Assembly: GCA_903822975.1 (NCBI GenBank)
Contig: CAIJRD010000007.1
Coordinates: forward strand, 1-64,000
DNA: 64,000 nt
DNA from: an uncultured Sinobacteraceae bacterium
Lineage (GTDB): Bacteria; Pseudomonadota; Gammaproteobacteria; Nevskiales; Nevskiaceae
Reading direction: 5' to 3'
Numbering within the stretch: position 1 is the first letter of the stretch; every line of letters starts with the position of its first letter. The notes under the pieces were generated by a model. The model did not search any database. It was given only the letters and a program-made list of their open reading frames with translations, and was not told the origin of the DNA. Positions 51,602 to 60,934 of this stretch are shown here, piece by piece. The position numbers and the translations under genes were made by a program.

Positions 51602-52195
51602 ATGTACAAGTCCATCGCCGCTGTCCTTTTGGCCACTGCTGCCGGCAGCGCCAGCGCAGCAGTCGATCACTACACGATCGATCCTGCCCACACCTACCCC
51701 AGCTTCGAAGCGCCGCATATCGCCGGAATCTCGATCTGGCGCGGCAAGTTCAACAAGACCTCCGGCAGCGTCACGCTGGATCGTGCGAACAAAACCGGCA
51801 GCGTGAATATCGTTGTCGACACGACGTCGGTGAACTTCGGCAACGAGAAAATGGACGAGCACGCCAAGAGCCCGGACTTCTTCGACGTTGCCAAATACCC
51901 GACCGCGACGTTCAAATCCGACAGCATCAAGTTCGATGGCGATACGCCGGTTGCTGTGGACGGCCAATTCACCCTGCATGGCGTGACCAAGCCGCTGACG
52001 CTGAAGATCAACTCGTTCAAGTGCATCCCCCACCCGATGCTGAAAGTGGAAGACTGCGGCGCCGACGCCTCGGCGGAGTTCAACCGGGCCGATTACGGCA
52101 TCGACTACGGCGTGCAATTCACCGGCAGCCCAATGGTGAAGCTGGCGATTCAGGTGGAGGCGCTGAAGGACGCAGCACCCAGCCCGCTGCACTGA
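51602..52195 (+). CDS. YceI-family periplasmic protein (second copy)
   Basis: The 197-residue protein has a signal peptide (1-20, ending GSASAA) and canonical YceI features: [47 protein letters not shown] and [16 protein letters not shown]. Two cysteines (FKCIPHP and VEDCGADAS) may form a disulfide. ATG at 51602 has AGGAG at 8 bp. It is the third gene of the cytochrome b561-YceI-YceI unit and binds, by family, an isoprenoid lipid. Confidence 0.92.
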   Translation: MYKSIAAVLLATAAGSASAAVDHYTIDPAHTYPSFEAPHIAGISIWRGKFNKTSGSVTLDRANKTGSVNIVVDTTSVNFGNEKMDEHAKSPDFFDVAKYPTATFKSDSIKFDGDTPVAVDGQFTLHGVTKPLTLKINSFKCIPHPMLKVEDCGADASAEFNRADYGIDYGVQFTGSPMVKLAIQVEALKDAAPSPLH

Positions 52196-52223
52196 TCAAG
52201 CGGGAATCCGCTCAGACTCTTGC

Positions 52224-52288
52224 TTGATTGAGGCTCTTGATTGAGGCTCTTGATTGAGGGTCTCGATTGAGGCTCTTGATTCAGGCGA
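52224..52288. repeat. 13-bp tandem repeat, five units
   Basis: The unit TTGATTGAGGCTC occurs twice exactly, then as TTGATTGAGGGTC, TCGATTGAGGCTC and TTGATTCAGGCGA. It sits between the second YceI gene and the cyclophilin terminator. Confidence 0.93.
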
Positions 52289-52291
52289 CCT

Positions 52292-52333
52292 AAAACAGCC
52301 GCGCCGGACGGAACTGCAATCCGTCCGGCGCGG
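52292..52333 (-). terminator. Rho-independent terminator of the cyclophilin gene
   Basis: A perfect 14-bp stem CCGCGCCGGACGGA/TCCGTCCGGCGCGG with a 7-nt loop is followed on the minus strand by CTGTTTTA. It starts 18 bp after the cyclophilin stop. Confidence 0.88.
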
Positions 52334-52351
52334 GTGCTTAACCGGCCGCGT

Positions 52352-52861
52352 TTAGAGAACGCTGGCCTTGACGATGCTCACCGGCTCCAGCGGCACGTCC
52401 TGACCAAACGGACGAATCCGGCCGGTCGGCGTGGCGGCGATCTTGTCGACCACGTCCATGCCATCCGTCACCTTGCCGAACACCGCATAACCCCACTGCC
52501 CCGGACCGCGCCCGTCGAGAAAAGCGTTGTCCTTGTGGTTGATGAAGAACTGGCTGGTGGCCGAGTGCGGATCGTTGGTGCGCGCCATTGCCAGCGTGCC
52601 GCGCGTGTTCTTCAGGCCGTTGTTGCACTCGTTCTCGATCGGCGCGCGCGTGCTGCGCTCCTTGTACCCATCCGCCGAGTAGCCACCCCCCTGAATCATG
52701 AAATCGGGAATCACGCGATGGAATGAGAGGCCGTCGTAATGACCGCTTTTCACGTACTCCACAAAGTTCGCAGTCGACTTCGGCGCATTCACTGCATCGA
52801 GTTCAATGGTAATGGCGCCATGGCTGGTTTCCAGCTGCACGCGGGGATTCGCTGTAGTCAT
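52352..52861 (-). CDS. ppiB: Cyclophilin-type peptidyl-prolyl cis-trans isomerase
   Basis: The 169-residue protein has the cyclophilin core: [14 protein letters not shown] with the catalytic Arg, then [21 protein letters not shown] and [17 protein letters not shown]. No signal peptide is present, so it matches cytoplasmic PpiB. It speeds prolyl isomerisation in protein folding. The gene is monocistronic. Confidence 0.94.
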   Translation of the reverse strand: MTTANPRVQLETSHGAITIELDAVNAPKSTANFVEYVKSGHYDGLSFHRVIPDFMIQGGGYSADGYKERSTRAPIENECNNGLKNTRGTLAMARTNDPHSATSQFFINHKDNAFLDGRGPGQWGYAVFGKVTDGMDVVDKIAATPTGRIRPFGQDVPLEPVSIVKASVL

Positions 52862-53069
52862 AATTTATCGTCTAAGAGGGTAAGAAGTGGATCTGGACGC
52901 GCGAGATGCTCGTCACAGAACGCGACGCCCAGGCCGGTACTGGCGGGCACCATCGCTCCACGAATGGTAGCCTAGACGCAGGGGAAAAGTGACTTGGTGC
53001 TTGGCCAACTGAGCCAATCAACGGCAAAAGCCGAAAGCACAGAGCACATCGGGTTCGGGGAGAACGGGG

Positions 53070-54179
53070 ATGAGTCAGTTCGCATACGTGCGGAGCTTTG
53101 ATGGCATTCGCGCCATCGCGGTTGTCGCGGTGATCGGCAAGCACCTCAGCTACGGCATGCTCGCCGGTGGATGGGCCGGCGTCGACTTGTTCTTTCTGCT
53201 GAGTGGATTTTTGATCACATCCATTCTCTTGGCCGAAGCTGAAACTCGCGGATCGATCGCACTCACGAATTTCTACATCCGGCGCATGCTGCGCCTGTTG
53301 GCGCCGATCTTACTTACCGTAGCGCTCGGCGATCTGCTGTGGAATGTGATCGCGCAAGATGGCACTGCCGATCGAACGATCGCTTCGCTCAGCAGCCTCT
53401 TCTACCTCGCCAACATTGTCCAGGAATCGATCCTTGGACCCTTCGTCCATCTCTGGTCCTTGGCGGTCGAAGAGCATTTTTATTTCCTATGGCCGCTCGT
53501 GCTGTCGACGCTGCTATTGCGACTCAGCTATGCCAATCAGGTGGTGTCGCTGCTCACTGCAATTGCCTTTGCGACGGGCCTTCGTCTCTATCTTGCGAAC
53601 CATCCGCTGTCGTTCGGACTGTTCTCGTTCGACGCTTACCGATTCAGCTTCGCGAGAATGGACAATCTTTTAATGGGCTGCCTGCTGGCGATCGTATTGC
53701 AAAAGCAAGATTTCCAGTTCTTTAAGAGTGCAAACACTTCACGCCTGTTTGCGCGGCTGTTCGTGTATGCGGCCCTTTTGGTATTCCTTGGAATCGTCGC
53801 TACGATTTCGTCCTATGCCGCAGGCTGGCGGAATGGCGGGTTCCTGCTGACAAACCTGGCGTGCTTGATATTGGTCGTCGCCGCAATTAATTGCCCCGAC
53901 CATGAGCTGCTTGCCAATCGCGTTCTTCAATGGCTCGGACAACGCTCCTACGGGCTCTACATCTATCACTATCCAATCTATTTGGCGTCCGAAAGTCTCC
54001 GCACGCCGCACGACATGCTGAATCTGGTCTGGGTGACCGTGTTCCGCATCATTGTTTCCGTCGCCGTGGCAGAGCTTTCATTCCACTACGTCGAAATCCC
54101 GCTGCTTCGCCTGAAATCCAAATTCAAGAATTCGTCGATCGGCGAAGGCGCGTTGCTGCCCAAACCCATGGCGACCTAA
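53070..54179 (+). CDS. Membrane acyltransferase (acyltransferase-3, OafA/YrhL-like)
   Basis: The 369-residue protein has about ten hydrophobic spans and the family signature near the start: SFDGIRAIAVVAVIGKH with the catalytic His, then GWAGVDLFFLLSGFLIT and FYIRRMLRLLAPIL. It lacks the C-terminal SGNH domain of full OafA proteins. These enzymes acetylate surface polysaccharides, O-antigen or peptidoglycan. Base use is visibly more AT-rich than neighbours and no polysaccharide genes are nearby, which suggests acquisition by transfer. GGGGAG precedes the ATG. Confidence 0.9.
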   Translation: MSQFAYVRSFDGIRAIAVVAVIGKHLSYGMLAGGWAGVDLFFLLSGFLITSILLAEAETRGSIALTNFYIRRMLRLLAPILLTVALGDLLWNVIAQDGTADRTIASLSSLFYLANIVQESILGPFVHLWSLAVEEHFYFLWPLVLSTLLLRLSYANQVVSLLTAIAFATGLRLYLANHPLSFGLFSFDAYRFSFARMDNLLMGCLLAIVLQKQDFQFFKSANTSRLFARLFVYAALLVFLGIVATISSYAAGWRNGGFLLTNLACLILVVAAINCPDHELLANRVLQWLGQRSYGLYIYHYPIYLASESLRTPHDMLNLVWVTVFRIIVSVAVAELSFHYVEIPLLRLKSKFKNSSIGEGALLPKPMAT

Positions 54180-54342
54180 CTGCGCTGCAATCCGAGCTGG
54201 CCCGGCGGCGGCGCATCCTGGTACGAGCTACGAACGCTCTAATTGCTGGTTGTTAGTTCGCGACTCAGTCGCAAGCGTTCTAGGGCAATAACGCTGAGTG
54301 ATGCAGCGTGACGATCGCAAGCTAACCATCAGGCAGGAAGAA

Positions 54343-54432
54343 TGGCGGAGAGGGAGGGATTCGAACCCCCGGACGGGATGAACCGTCAGCGGTTTTCAAG
54401 ACCGCCGCAATAGACCGCTCTGCCACCTCTCC
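54343..54432 (-). tRNA. tRNA-Ser(UGA)
   Basis: The full type II tRNA is seen: acceptor GGAGAGG/CCTCTCC, anticodon stem and loop GCGGT-CTTGAAA-ACCGC with anticodon TGA, a long variable arm, T-loop TTCGAAT and encoded CCA. A TAAAAT box (minus strand, 54442-54447) lies just upstream and may be the -10 element. Confidence 0.96.
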
Positions 54433-54581
54433 GTCGGCAGCATTTTAAAGGAAGATGCGAACGCCGACGTGGCGCGTGTCGAGCAGCCCGAGTTCCGGCA
54501 CCGACCGAACTCAAGGTTTCTGCGGCTGCGGCGCGTTTGAAGTGCGCTTTGCGGCGTTCGCTAAATCCACCGCACCCAGGT

Positions 54582-54926
54582 TTAAGCGCGCGCCTTGCGC
54601 CGGTCGTTGGCGGGAAGCGTGCCGCTGCGCGGACGCGCACGAATCTGATACAGCGTCCGCAGCTTGTACCAGGCATCCGGTCGGAACAACGGAGGACGCT
54701 TGCGCAAAATCGCGACCGTTTCATCCTCGCTGCCTTCGAGGCTCAAGTACCCGCCGTTTTCGAGTCGAGCGAGGCCTTCAACCAGATCCGAACGCCGTAG
54801 ACCGGTCGCCCACCACTGGCGCGCCAGCGTGCTCAGCCGGATCCAACCGCCAACCTCCACCTGCTCACGCCGCAGAATATGGAAGATTGCTTCGTCAACG
54901 ATGCCCGCATTAATCGGAATAGTCAT
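54582..54926 (-). CDS. Hypothetical protein, possible winged-helix fold
   Basis: The 114-residue product begins at the ATG at 54926, which has AAGGAG 9 bp upstream; the longer frame to 54980 is less likely. The pattern VDEAIFHILRRE, WIRLSTLARQW, RRSDLVEGLARLENGGYLSLE resembles a winged helix, followed by ILRKRPPLFRPDAWYKL and a basic tail. No family is recognised. It is a single gene, divergent from tRNA-Thr. Confidence 0.65.
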   Translation of the reverse strand: MTIPINAGIVDEAIFHILRREQVEVGGWIRLSTLARQWWATGLRRSDLVEGLARLENGGYLSLEGSEDETVAILRKRPPLFRPDAWYKLRTLYQIRARPRSGTLPANDRRKARA

Positions 54927-55089
54927 GGCGGCTGGCTCCTTGGCCGGGAAATCGCCTGTTGCAAGCACTAGCGGCCCCACCGATCAAGACTTTAGGCTCA
55001 GCCGGGAGCGAACGCGCAGACGGTACCCGCGAGGCGCCGAAGGTTTCAGCGAGTCATACAAAACATTTCGCCTCGACATCCGCATTCGC

Positions 55090-55095
55090 TATAAT
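55090..55095 (+). promoter_or_regulatory. -10 element of the tRNA-Thr promoter
   Basis: A perfect TATAAT lies 12 bp before the tRNA 5' end, in a suitable position for a start site a few bases before the mature tRNA. The -35 (TTTCGC near 55066) is weak. Confidence 0.6.
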
Positions 55096-55107
55096 CGTCG
55101 ACTGTGC

Positions 55108-55183
<76 letters not shown>

Positions 55184-55199
55184 GACTCCCCTGTTTCGA

Positions 55200-55730
55200 C
55201 TAATACCCCGGATACCCCTGACCAGGCGGATAGCTCTGCGGGTATGCCGGCGGCGCGTAGTATCCCTGCGGTGGCGGTGGCGGTGGCGCGTAGCCGCCGT
55301 ACGACTGAGGCGGTCCGTAGCTCTGTTGCTGGTTGTAGTAGCCCTGCGGCTGGTTGTAATAGCCCTGCGGCGGGCCGTAGTTCGCGGGCGCAGGTGGCGC
55401 TTCGTAGCTTCCGGCGTAGAGCGGCGCTGTTACGACCGAGGCCACGGCGCCGACGATGGCTGCACCGGCTACAAACGGCAGCGCGATCACATCTCCGATG
55501 AACTGGCCAGGGCCGTAATAACGGCGACCGCCATAGCCGTACGCGTAGCGCCCGCGATCGCCGTACTGATAGCCGTGTCCGTATCCACGGTCGCCATAGC
55601 CGCCATAGCCGCGGTCGCCATGACCGCCATGACCGCCATGCCATCCGTCACGGCCGTGGTCGTGCGCTTGGGCAAGATTGGGAACCGCGAGGGTCAATCC
55701 AATGGCGGTTACGGCTATCAGTCGGTTCAT
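55200..55730 (-). CDS. Secreted Gly/Tyr-rich and Pro/Tyr/Gln-rich protein
   Basis: The 176-residue product has a signal peptide ending LAQAH. A His/Gly/Arg/Tyr-rich segment follows (HDHGRDGWHGGHGGHG, with repeated GDRGYG and GYGDRGYGHG), then a hydrophobic stretch (about 85-110, VIALPFVAGAAIVGAVASVV), then a Pro/Tyr/Gln tail with repeated PQGYYNQ and PPQSYGGY. The architecture suggests an envelope protein with one membrane or glycine-zipper segment between two low-complexity arms. No family function is known. Start ATG at 55730. Confidence 0.75.
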   Translation of the reverse strand: MNRLIAVTAIGLTLAVPNLAQAHDHGRDGWHGGHGGHGDRGYGGYGDRGYGHGYQYGDRGRYAYGYGGRRYYGPGQFIGDVIALPFVAGAAIVGAVASVVTAPLYAGSYEAPPAPANYGPPQGYYNQPQGYYNQQQSYGPPQSYGGYAPPPPPPQGYYAPPAYPQSYPPGQGYPGY

Positions 55731-55927
55731 TGCAGTGGCATCCAAGCTCGGGCATGAGCATCGGACGGTCATAGGCCCTTGCGGCTGAATGCGGACTGAA
55801 TGCTTGCGCGCGAGCCATCGCGACCGCCTTACGGTCCAGCTGTGCGCACCTGGAATGTGGGGTTTTCCGCAGACTCTGTCGTCTTTCGACCAGCACGTTC
55901 GCGATGGTTTTGAATCGATCGCGTTGA

Positions 55928-55961
55928 AGCTTCGGGCTCACGCTTGCGTGGGCCCGAAGCT
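55928..55961 (-). terminator. Long hairpin after ilvD
   Basis: A 15-bp stem (AGCTTCGGGC/GCCCGAAGCT extended by one G-T pair and CACG/CGTG) with a CTTG loop lies 23 bp past the ilvD stop. There is no T run, so termination is uncertain; it may stabilise the 3' end. Confidence 0.5.
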
Positions 55962-55984
55962 GATGCGGAGACTTCAGCGCAACG

Positions 55985-57826
55985 TCAAAGGTCGAGCAAT
56001 GCGAGGTTGCGCACGGCGCCTTTGTCGGCGCTCGTGGTGAGCTTCGCGTAGGCCCTGAGCGCGGCACTCACTCGGCGGTTGCGCGGCTGTACTGGCTTCC
56101 AACCGAGCGCGTTCTGTTCGGCGCGCCGACGATCCAGCTCGGCGGCATCGACGTCGATCGCGATCGATCGATTCGGAATGTCGATCAGAATCGTGTCGCC
56201 ATCTCGGATCAGGCCGATCGCCCCGCCCTCGGCGGCTTCCGGCGAGACGTGGCCGATCGAAAGTCCTGCGGTGCCGCCCGAGAAGCGCCCATCGGTGACC
56301 AAGGCGCAGAGCTTGCCGAGTCCCTTGGACTTCAGGTAACTGGTCGGATACAGCATCTCCTGCATGCCAGGACCACCGCGCGGACCTTCGTAGCGGATGA
56401 TGACGACATCGCCGGCCTTCACCCGATTTTTGAGAATGCCGTCGACCGCAGCGTCCTGACTTTCGAACACGACCGCCGTGCCGCGAAACCTGAGGATGCT
56501 CGCGTCCACACCGGCGGTCTTCACGATGCAGCCGCGCTCGGCAAGGTTGCCGTACAACACGGCGAGGCCGCCATCGAGGCTGTAGGCCGATTGCTTCGAG
56601 CGGATGCAGCCGCCGTCGCGGTCCGTATCCAGCGCGTCATAGCGACAGCTTTGCGAGAACGCGGTCTGCGACGGCACACCGGCAGGGCCTGCGCGATAGA
56701 ACTCGTGTACCGCTGCATCTTGTGTCCGCGTAACGTCCCAGCGATCCAGCGCTTCGGCGAGCGAGTACGCGTGAACGGTCGGCACGGACGTATCGAGCAG
56801 TTTTGCTCGGTCCAATTCGCCCAGGATCGACATCACGCCGCCCGCGCGGTGCACATCCTCGAGATGATAGTGGCTCGACGGCGCGACCTTGCAGAGATTT
56901 GGTACGCGACGCGAGAGCCGGTCGATGTCGCTCATCGTGAAATCGATCTCGCCTTCCTGTGCGGCGGCCAGCAGATGCAGCACGGTGTTGGTCGATCCGC
57001 CCATCGCGATATCCAGCGAGATGGCGTTTTCGAACGCCGCCTTGCTGGCGATGTTGCGCGGCAGTGCGCGTTCGTCGTTGCCTTCGTAGTAACGCTTGGC
57101 GAGTTCAACAACCACTTGCCCGGCGCGGCGGAACAGCTGCTCGCGATCCGAGTGGGTTGCCACCAACGAACCATTGCCGGGCAGCGAGAGCCCGAGCGCT
57201 TCGGTCAGGCAGTTCATCGAATTGGCGGTGAACATGCCCGAGCACGATCCGCAGGTCGGGCACGCGGAACGCTCGATCTTCTGCACGTCTTCGTCCGACA
57301 CTTTGTCGTCCGCGGCAGCGACCATTGCATCGATCAGGTCGAGTGCGACTTCCTTGCCCGCGAGTTTGGTCTTGCCGGCCTCCATCGGCCCGCCCGATAC
57401 GAACACGACCGGAATGTTCAGGCGCAGCGCGGCCATCAACATGCCGGGCGTGATCTTGTCGCAGTTCGAGATGCACACCAGTGCATCGGCCGTGTGCGCG
57501 TTGCACATGTACTCGACGCTGTCCGCGATGATGTCGCGCGAAGGCAGGCTGTACAGCATGCCGTCGTGACCCATGGCGATGCCGTCGTCCACCGCGATCG
57601 TATTGAACTCTTTGCCGACACCGCCCGCCTTCTGAATCTCCTCGATCACCAGCTGGCCGAGATCCTTCAGATGAACGTGCCCCGGAACAAACTGCGTGAA
57701 CGAGTTGGCGACGGCGATTATGGGCTTGGAGAAATCACCATCCTTCATGCCGGTCGCGCGCCAGAGCGCGCGTGCGCCTGCCATGTTGCGGCCGAAGGTA
57801 CTGGTACGTGAACGGTACGCGGGCAT
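55985..57826 (-). CDS. ilvD: Dihydroxy-acid dehydratase
   Basis: The 613-residue enzyme makes the 2-oxo acids of valine and isoleucine synthesis and 4-methyl-2-oxopentanoate's precursor for leucine. Iron-sulfur ligands are visible in [11 protein letters not shown] and [19 protein letters not shown], and the substrate/Mg region in [12 protein letters not shown]. Its length matches E. coli IlvD (616). It is single, not in an ilv operon here. Confidence 0.97.
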   Translation of the reverse strand: MPAYRSRTSTFGRNMAGARALWRATGMKDGDFSKPIIAVANSFTQFVPGHVHLKDLGQLVIEEIQKAGGVGKEFNTIAVDDGIAMGHDGMLYSLPSRDIIADSVEYMCNAHTADALVCISNCDKITPGMLMAALRLNIPVVFVSGGPMEAGKTKLAGKEVALDLIDAMVAAADDKVSDEDVQKIERSACPTCGSCSGMFTANSMNCLTEALGLSLPGNGSLVATHSDREQLFRRAGQVVVELAKRYYEGNDERALPRNIASKAAFENAISLDIAMGGSTNTVLHLLAAAQEGEIDFTMSDIDRLSRRVPNLCKVAPSSHYHLEDVHRAGGVMSILGELDRAKLLDTSVPTVHAYSLAEALDRWDVTRTQDAAVHEFYRAGPAGVPSQTAFSQSCRYDALDTDRDGGCIRSKQSAYSLDGGLAVLYGNLAERGCIVKTAGVDASILRFRGTAVVFESQDAAVDGILKNRVKAGDVVIIRYEGPRGGPGMQEMLYPTSYLKSKGLGKLCALVTDGRFSGGTAGLSIGHVSPEAAEGGAIGLIRDGDTILIDIPNRSIAIDVDAAELDRRRAEQNALGWKPVQPRNRRVSAALRAYAKLTTSADKGAVRNLALLDL

Positions 57827-58337
57827 TGCGGATCCTCTACAACGAGTGTGTGGAACTCATCGCGAGGCGCGGCAGAAACACGCCTACCTCACGGAACGGG
57901 TGGGCAGGCATCATCGGTCCGTTGTGGGCGGTTCTAAATGGAATGCCATCTCCAGGCGCCTATTGTATCGGACTGATCGCAGCCGCCGGCAGCAAAATCG
58001 GCGGGCCATGTTGCTCGATCAAGTAGCGGGCGACAGCGATCGTCACCGGTCGTATCCTTGATGCGCGCCGACTTTTCGCAGCGACTTCCGACAATCGCGG
58101 TTCGCTGTTCGTGTGCATTGATCGCCACGTTCGCCGCTCATACGGAATCGCTGCCAGGAAGTCCCGCGCGCCCGCGCATGCGATCAGATATCTCACGCCG
58201 CAGCGGCTACGCGCCGCACCTCGGCCGCGAACCGTCACCGCTTTTATTTGTCCTAGTCGCGACGCGGTAAGGTTGGAACAGACGTAAAGCGCCGGGCAAT
58301 GCCGGCGACCATTCGAATTCGAGCAAGAGGGCAACCG
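57827..58337. other. Divergent gap between ilvD and a secreted protein gene
   Basis: No gene is supported. It must contain the ilvD promoter on the left and that of the secreted protein on the right. No leader peptide rich in Leu/Val/Ile codons was found in front of ilvD. Confidence 0.4.
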
Positions 58338-58928
58338 ATGAAAAAGATCCTGGGGCTGATGCTGCTGAGCGCCTGCGCGTTCCCGGCATGGGCCGATCAC
58401 GACTACGACGATCGCCATCTGAACGGTTACGAACTGGGCTTCGAGTCGCCGAGTTCGCGCCACATCGAAGTGATGTCGAGCCATTCGTACGACACCAGCG
58501 GCTCGCAGTCGGACATCATCGGGCGCGCGCAGGTCTGCGTCGAAAAGCACGTCAGTAATGCCCCGAACGCATCGACCGGCGTGCTCGGCATCATCGGCGC
58601 CAAGGGTCAGCATTCCTCGTCCTCGGACGCGACCGAGCCGGTGGTCGAAAGTGCGGATTCCGACAGCGGCAAACTGCAGGCACATGCGCGCGCGCCTTAT
58701 CGCCATCTGCTGCTGAGTTACGAAGCCCGCTCGCGCTTGTCGGTCGAAGCACAGGACGGCCACTTTCGCATCGTTCAGACCGATCTCGCGTATCGACAGC
58801 TGGATACCGGCACCGATGCGCAGCAGGACTTCTCGCCGATCCAGCGGCTCGCGATCACCGGCTGGGACGACGCGCTGGAAGCCCTGCAAGAGGTCAGCGA
58901 TCGCGTGGCGTCTTGCATTAAGGGGTAG
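58338..58928 (+). CDS. Secreted hypothetical protein
   Basis: The 196-residue product has a clear signal peptide (MKKILGLMLLSACAFPAWA) and a GAGG site. The mature part starts with an acidic/His segment (DHDYDDRHLNGYELGFE), has a Ser-rich middle (GQHSSSSDATEP) and a C-terminal region of mixed composition (RFRIVQTDLAYRQLDTG-like), with two cysteines. No family is recognised. A strong terminator follows at once, which supports expression of this strand rather than the long antisense frame. Confidence 0.7.
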   Translation: MKKILGLMLLSACAFPAWADHDYDDRHLNGYELGFESPSSRHIEVMSSHSYDTSGSQSDIIGRAQVCVEKHVSNAPNASTGVLGIIGAKGQHSSSSDATEPVVESADSDSGKLQAHARAPYRHLLLSYEARSRLSVEAQDGHFRIVQTDLAYRQLDTGTDAQQDFSPIQRLAITGWDDALEALQEVSDRVASCIKG

Positions 58929-58951
58929 TTCGACTCCTTCGACGTGCTTAG

Positions 58952-58981
58952 AAAAAAGCCCCGCATTGCGGGGCTTTTTTT
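58952..58981 (+). terminator. Rho-independent terminator
   Basis: The stem AAAAAAGCCCCGC/GCGGGGCTTTTTT with a short loop is followed by T residues, 24 bp after the stop of the secreted protein gene. It is symmetrical and can also stop minus-strand transcripts. Confidence 0.93.
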
Positions 58982-59095
58982 GAGTTCGTGAGCTTCGGTC
59001 AGATCACCAGCAGACCAGCAGAGCCGACTCCGGATTCGGCAGTCACTGATGCGATGCAGGCCGGCGCACGATGCGGCAGCGTCTGCCAGCCGCCA

Positions 59096-59377
59096 CTATT
59101 GCGGCTTGTGCGCCGCCATCTGCGCGCCCGAGTCGGACTGGCCGCGATCGTACAAATGCATACCAACCCAGGCGCCGAGCAGCAGACCGGCAAGCAGTGC
59201 GGTCTGCACGACTGCGCGGCGCACCCGTGGATGGCTTCCCGGCAGCCACGCGCCTGCGATCGCCTTGCCGGCAAACGTCACGGCCAATGCCACGGCGAAG
59301 AACAGCAGAAGGTTCAGGCTACCGATAGGCGCCCGGGTGGCCACGACCTGCGTGAGCTGCGATGCTGTTTGATCCAT
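59096..59377 (-). CDS. Small two-span membrane protein
   Basis: The 93-residue product has two hydrophobic segments (LNLLLFFAVALAVTFAGKAIAG and VVQTALLAGLLLGAWVGMHL) joined by a short basic loop, with a polar Gln/Ser/His tail. GGAG lies before the ATG. No family is recognised. The terminator of the neighbouring plus-strand gene lies downstream of it. Confidence 0.6.
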   Translation of the reverse strand: MDQTASQLTQVVATRAPIGSLNLLLFFAVALAVTFAGKAIAGAWLPGSHPRVRRAVVQTALLAGLLLGAWVGMHLYDRGQSDSGAQMAAHKPQ

Positions 59378-59691
59378 TGCCCGACTCCGCCTAAGCGCGC
59401 GGATTCTAACGCATGGCGCTGCCTTTAAGCTTTCAACGGTTCAAATCCGGCAACGATGACGATCGAAAAACTGAAGCATCCATAGCCGCGTCGCGAAGGC
59501 TTGAAGTAGACTGGTAGCGCTAAAGAATTCAAAGACGAATTCCGGCGACGGGCTCAATGCAGAGGCCAGCGTTAACAGGGATTCGATCGGTTCGGGGGTT
59601 GCGCAGGGTGCAAGCCATGCGCGATGAGGTGAAAACGAGGTCCGAGGCAAGCAGTGCCACGGCCTCATCATTGGGATATCCAAGGCTCGCT
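59378..59691. other. Divergent gap, no recognised gene
   Basis: The esterase-lipoprotein frame is open back to 59557 but this part lacks a ribosome site and signal peptide. The rest is unassigned. Confidence 0.4.
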
Positions 59692-60879
59692 ATGTTGATT
59701 CGTCGCACCGCCCCGTTCTGGGTCGGTTTGCTGGTGCTGATGCTGTGTGCTTGTGGGAGCAGTACGGTTCCTGATGTTGGCGGTACCGGCGGAACGAGTG
59801 GCGGAACCAGTGGCGGGACGACCGGCAGTACGACCGGTGGCAGCACCGACGGCGGCACCAGTGGCGGCGTTGGCGGCGGTCCCGATGTCGGCTCGACGAC
59901 TTACAATCCGTGCAACACCGGCGACTTCCCCTGGCAGGGTGGCTACGCCGCACTCGCGACGAGTTTCAGTTCAGTGCAGCTGGATCCCAGCACGCCCGAC
60001 TACAACCAGGCCGTGGTTCCAGCGTCATTCGACGGCACGCTTCTGCGGCCATCGGATACGCAAACTTATCCCGGCAAGCGCCCGGTCGTGATTATCGAGC
60101 ATGGCGAAGCCGGCGATCAGTGCAATATGTGGTGGCTGGCGCATGCCCTATCCGGTGCCGGCTACGTGACCCTGCTGGTGCAGCAGCCCAAGATCAGCCC
60201 GGCCAGCACCGAGGGCACCAGCATCGTGGCGATGGTGAGCGCGCTTCAGTTCATCGAATCGCCGGACAACCCCTACTCCTACTACATCGACACCAGCCGG
60301 ATCGGCCTGAGCGGCCATTCCGAGGGCGCCACCTCGGCGGCTTACGTGCAGGGTCTGCCGCTGGCGAGTTCGGTGCGCGCCATCGTCGCCTTCGACAATC
60401 TCAAGCACTACGTGCAAGGCGACACCGGCTCCGCGCTGATTGAATGCATCGCACCGAAGAAGTATCCGGTGACGCCGACCGTTCCGGCGCTCGGCTTCGC
60501 GCAGGACATGAGCTGTGTGGCGAAGCTCGCGGCGAACGGACCGGACATCAAGGAATCCGGCTGGTCGTGGTGGCTGCAGTCGGCACAGCCTTCGATCGAA
60601 CTCGTCATGAAAGGTTTTTCGCACCTGACGTTCACCGACACGATCGTGGTCGGTGGCAACAGCCAGCAGCTGCAAACCTTGGCGACCTACACGCAGGCCT
60701 GGTTCGATCGCTGGATTCAAGGCGACACGTCCGCAGACCAGACCTTGCTGTCCTGCACGGTGGTCAATCAGAACACGGTCGACGTGCTCAGCACCAAGTA
60801 TCTTTCCGGCGCCTATCTGCCGTCGCAGGGCACGCAGACCTCGGATTTCCGCACGCTACTGCAGCAGACCTGCCCCTGA
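59692..60879 (+). CDS. Lipoprotein with an alpha/beta-hydrolase fold
   Basis: The 395-residue product starts at ATG 59692 with a lipoprotein signal and lipobox LCAC (Cys21). A Gly/Thr/Ser linker (about 29-66, repeated GGT/GGS) tethers the catalytic part to the membrane. The nucleophile elbow is GHSEG (Ser209), and HGEAG near 137 is the likely oxyanion-hole motif. It resembles the platelet-activating-factor acetylhydrolase/dienelactone hydrolase type. A His near FSHLTF in the C-terminal third could complete the triad. Substrate unknown. Confidence 0.8.
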   Translation: MLIRRTAPFWVGLLVLMLCACGSSTVPDVGGTGGTSGGTSGGTTGSTTGGSTDGGTSGGVGGGPDVGSTTYNPCNTGDFPWQGGYAALATSFSSVQLDPSTPDYNQAVVPASFDGTLLRPSDTQTYPGKRPVVIIEHGEAGDQCNMWWLAHALSGAGYVTLLVQQPKISPASTEGTSIVAMVSALQFIESPDNPYSYYIDTSRIGLSGHSEGATSAAYVQGLPLASSVRAIVAFDNLKHYVQGDTGSALIECIAPKKYPVTPTVPALGFAQDMSCVAKLAANGPDIKESGWSWWLQSAQPSIELVMKGFSHLTFTDTIVVGGNSQQLQTLATYTQAWFDRWIQGDTSADQTLLSCTVVNQNTVDVLSTKYLSGAYLPSQGTQTSDFRTLLQQTCP

Positions 60880-60899
60880 GTTGTTGATCCGTGATTCCT

Positions 60900-60934
60900 G
60901 ACCGGTACGCGATGCACGGCATCGCGTACCGGTC
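60900..60934. terminator. 16-bp perfect hairpin between convergent genes
   Basis: The stem is GACCGGTACGCGATGC/GCATCGCGTACCGGTC with a 3-nt loop. It has no T run and overlaps the last bases of the epimerase stop codon. It probably stops or protects both transcripts. Confidence 0.6.

Noticed and set aside
57960-58889. 309-codon minus-strand frame opposite the secreted protein at 58338
   Set aside because: The plus-strand gene has a signal peptide, ribosome site and immediate terminator; the antisense frame has none of these.
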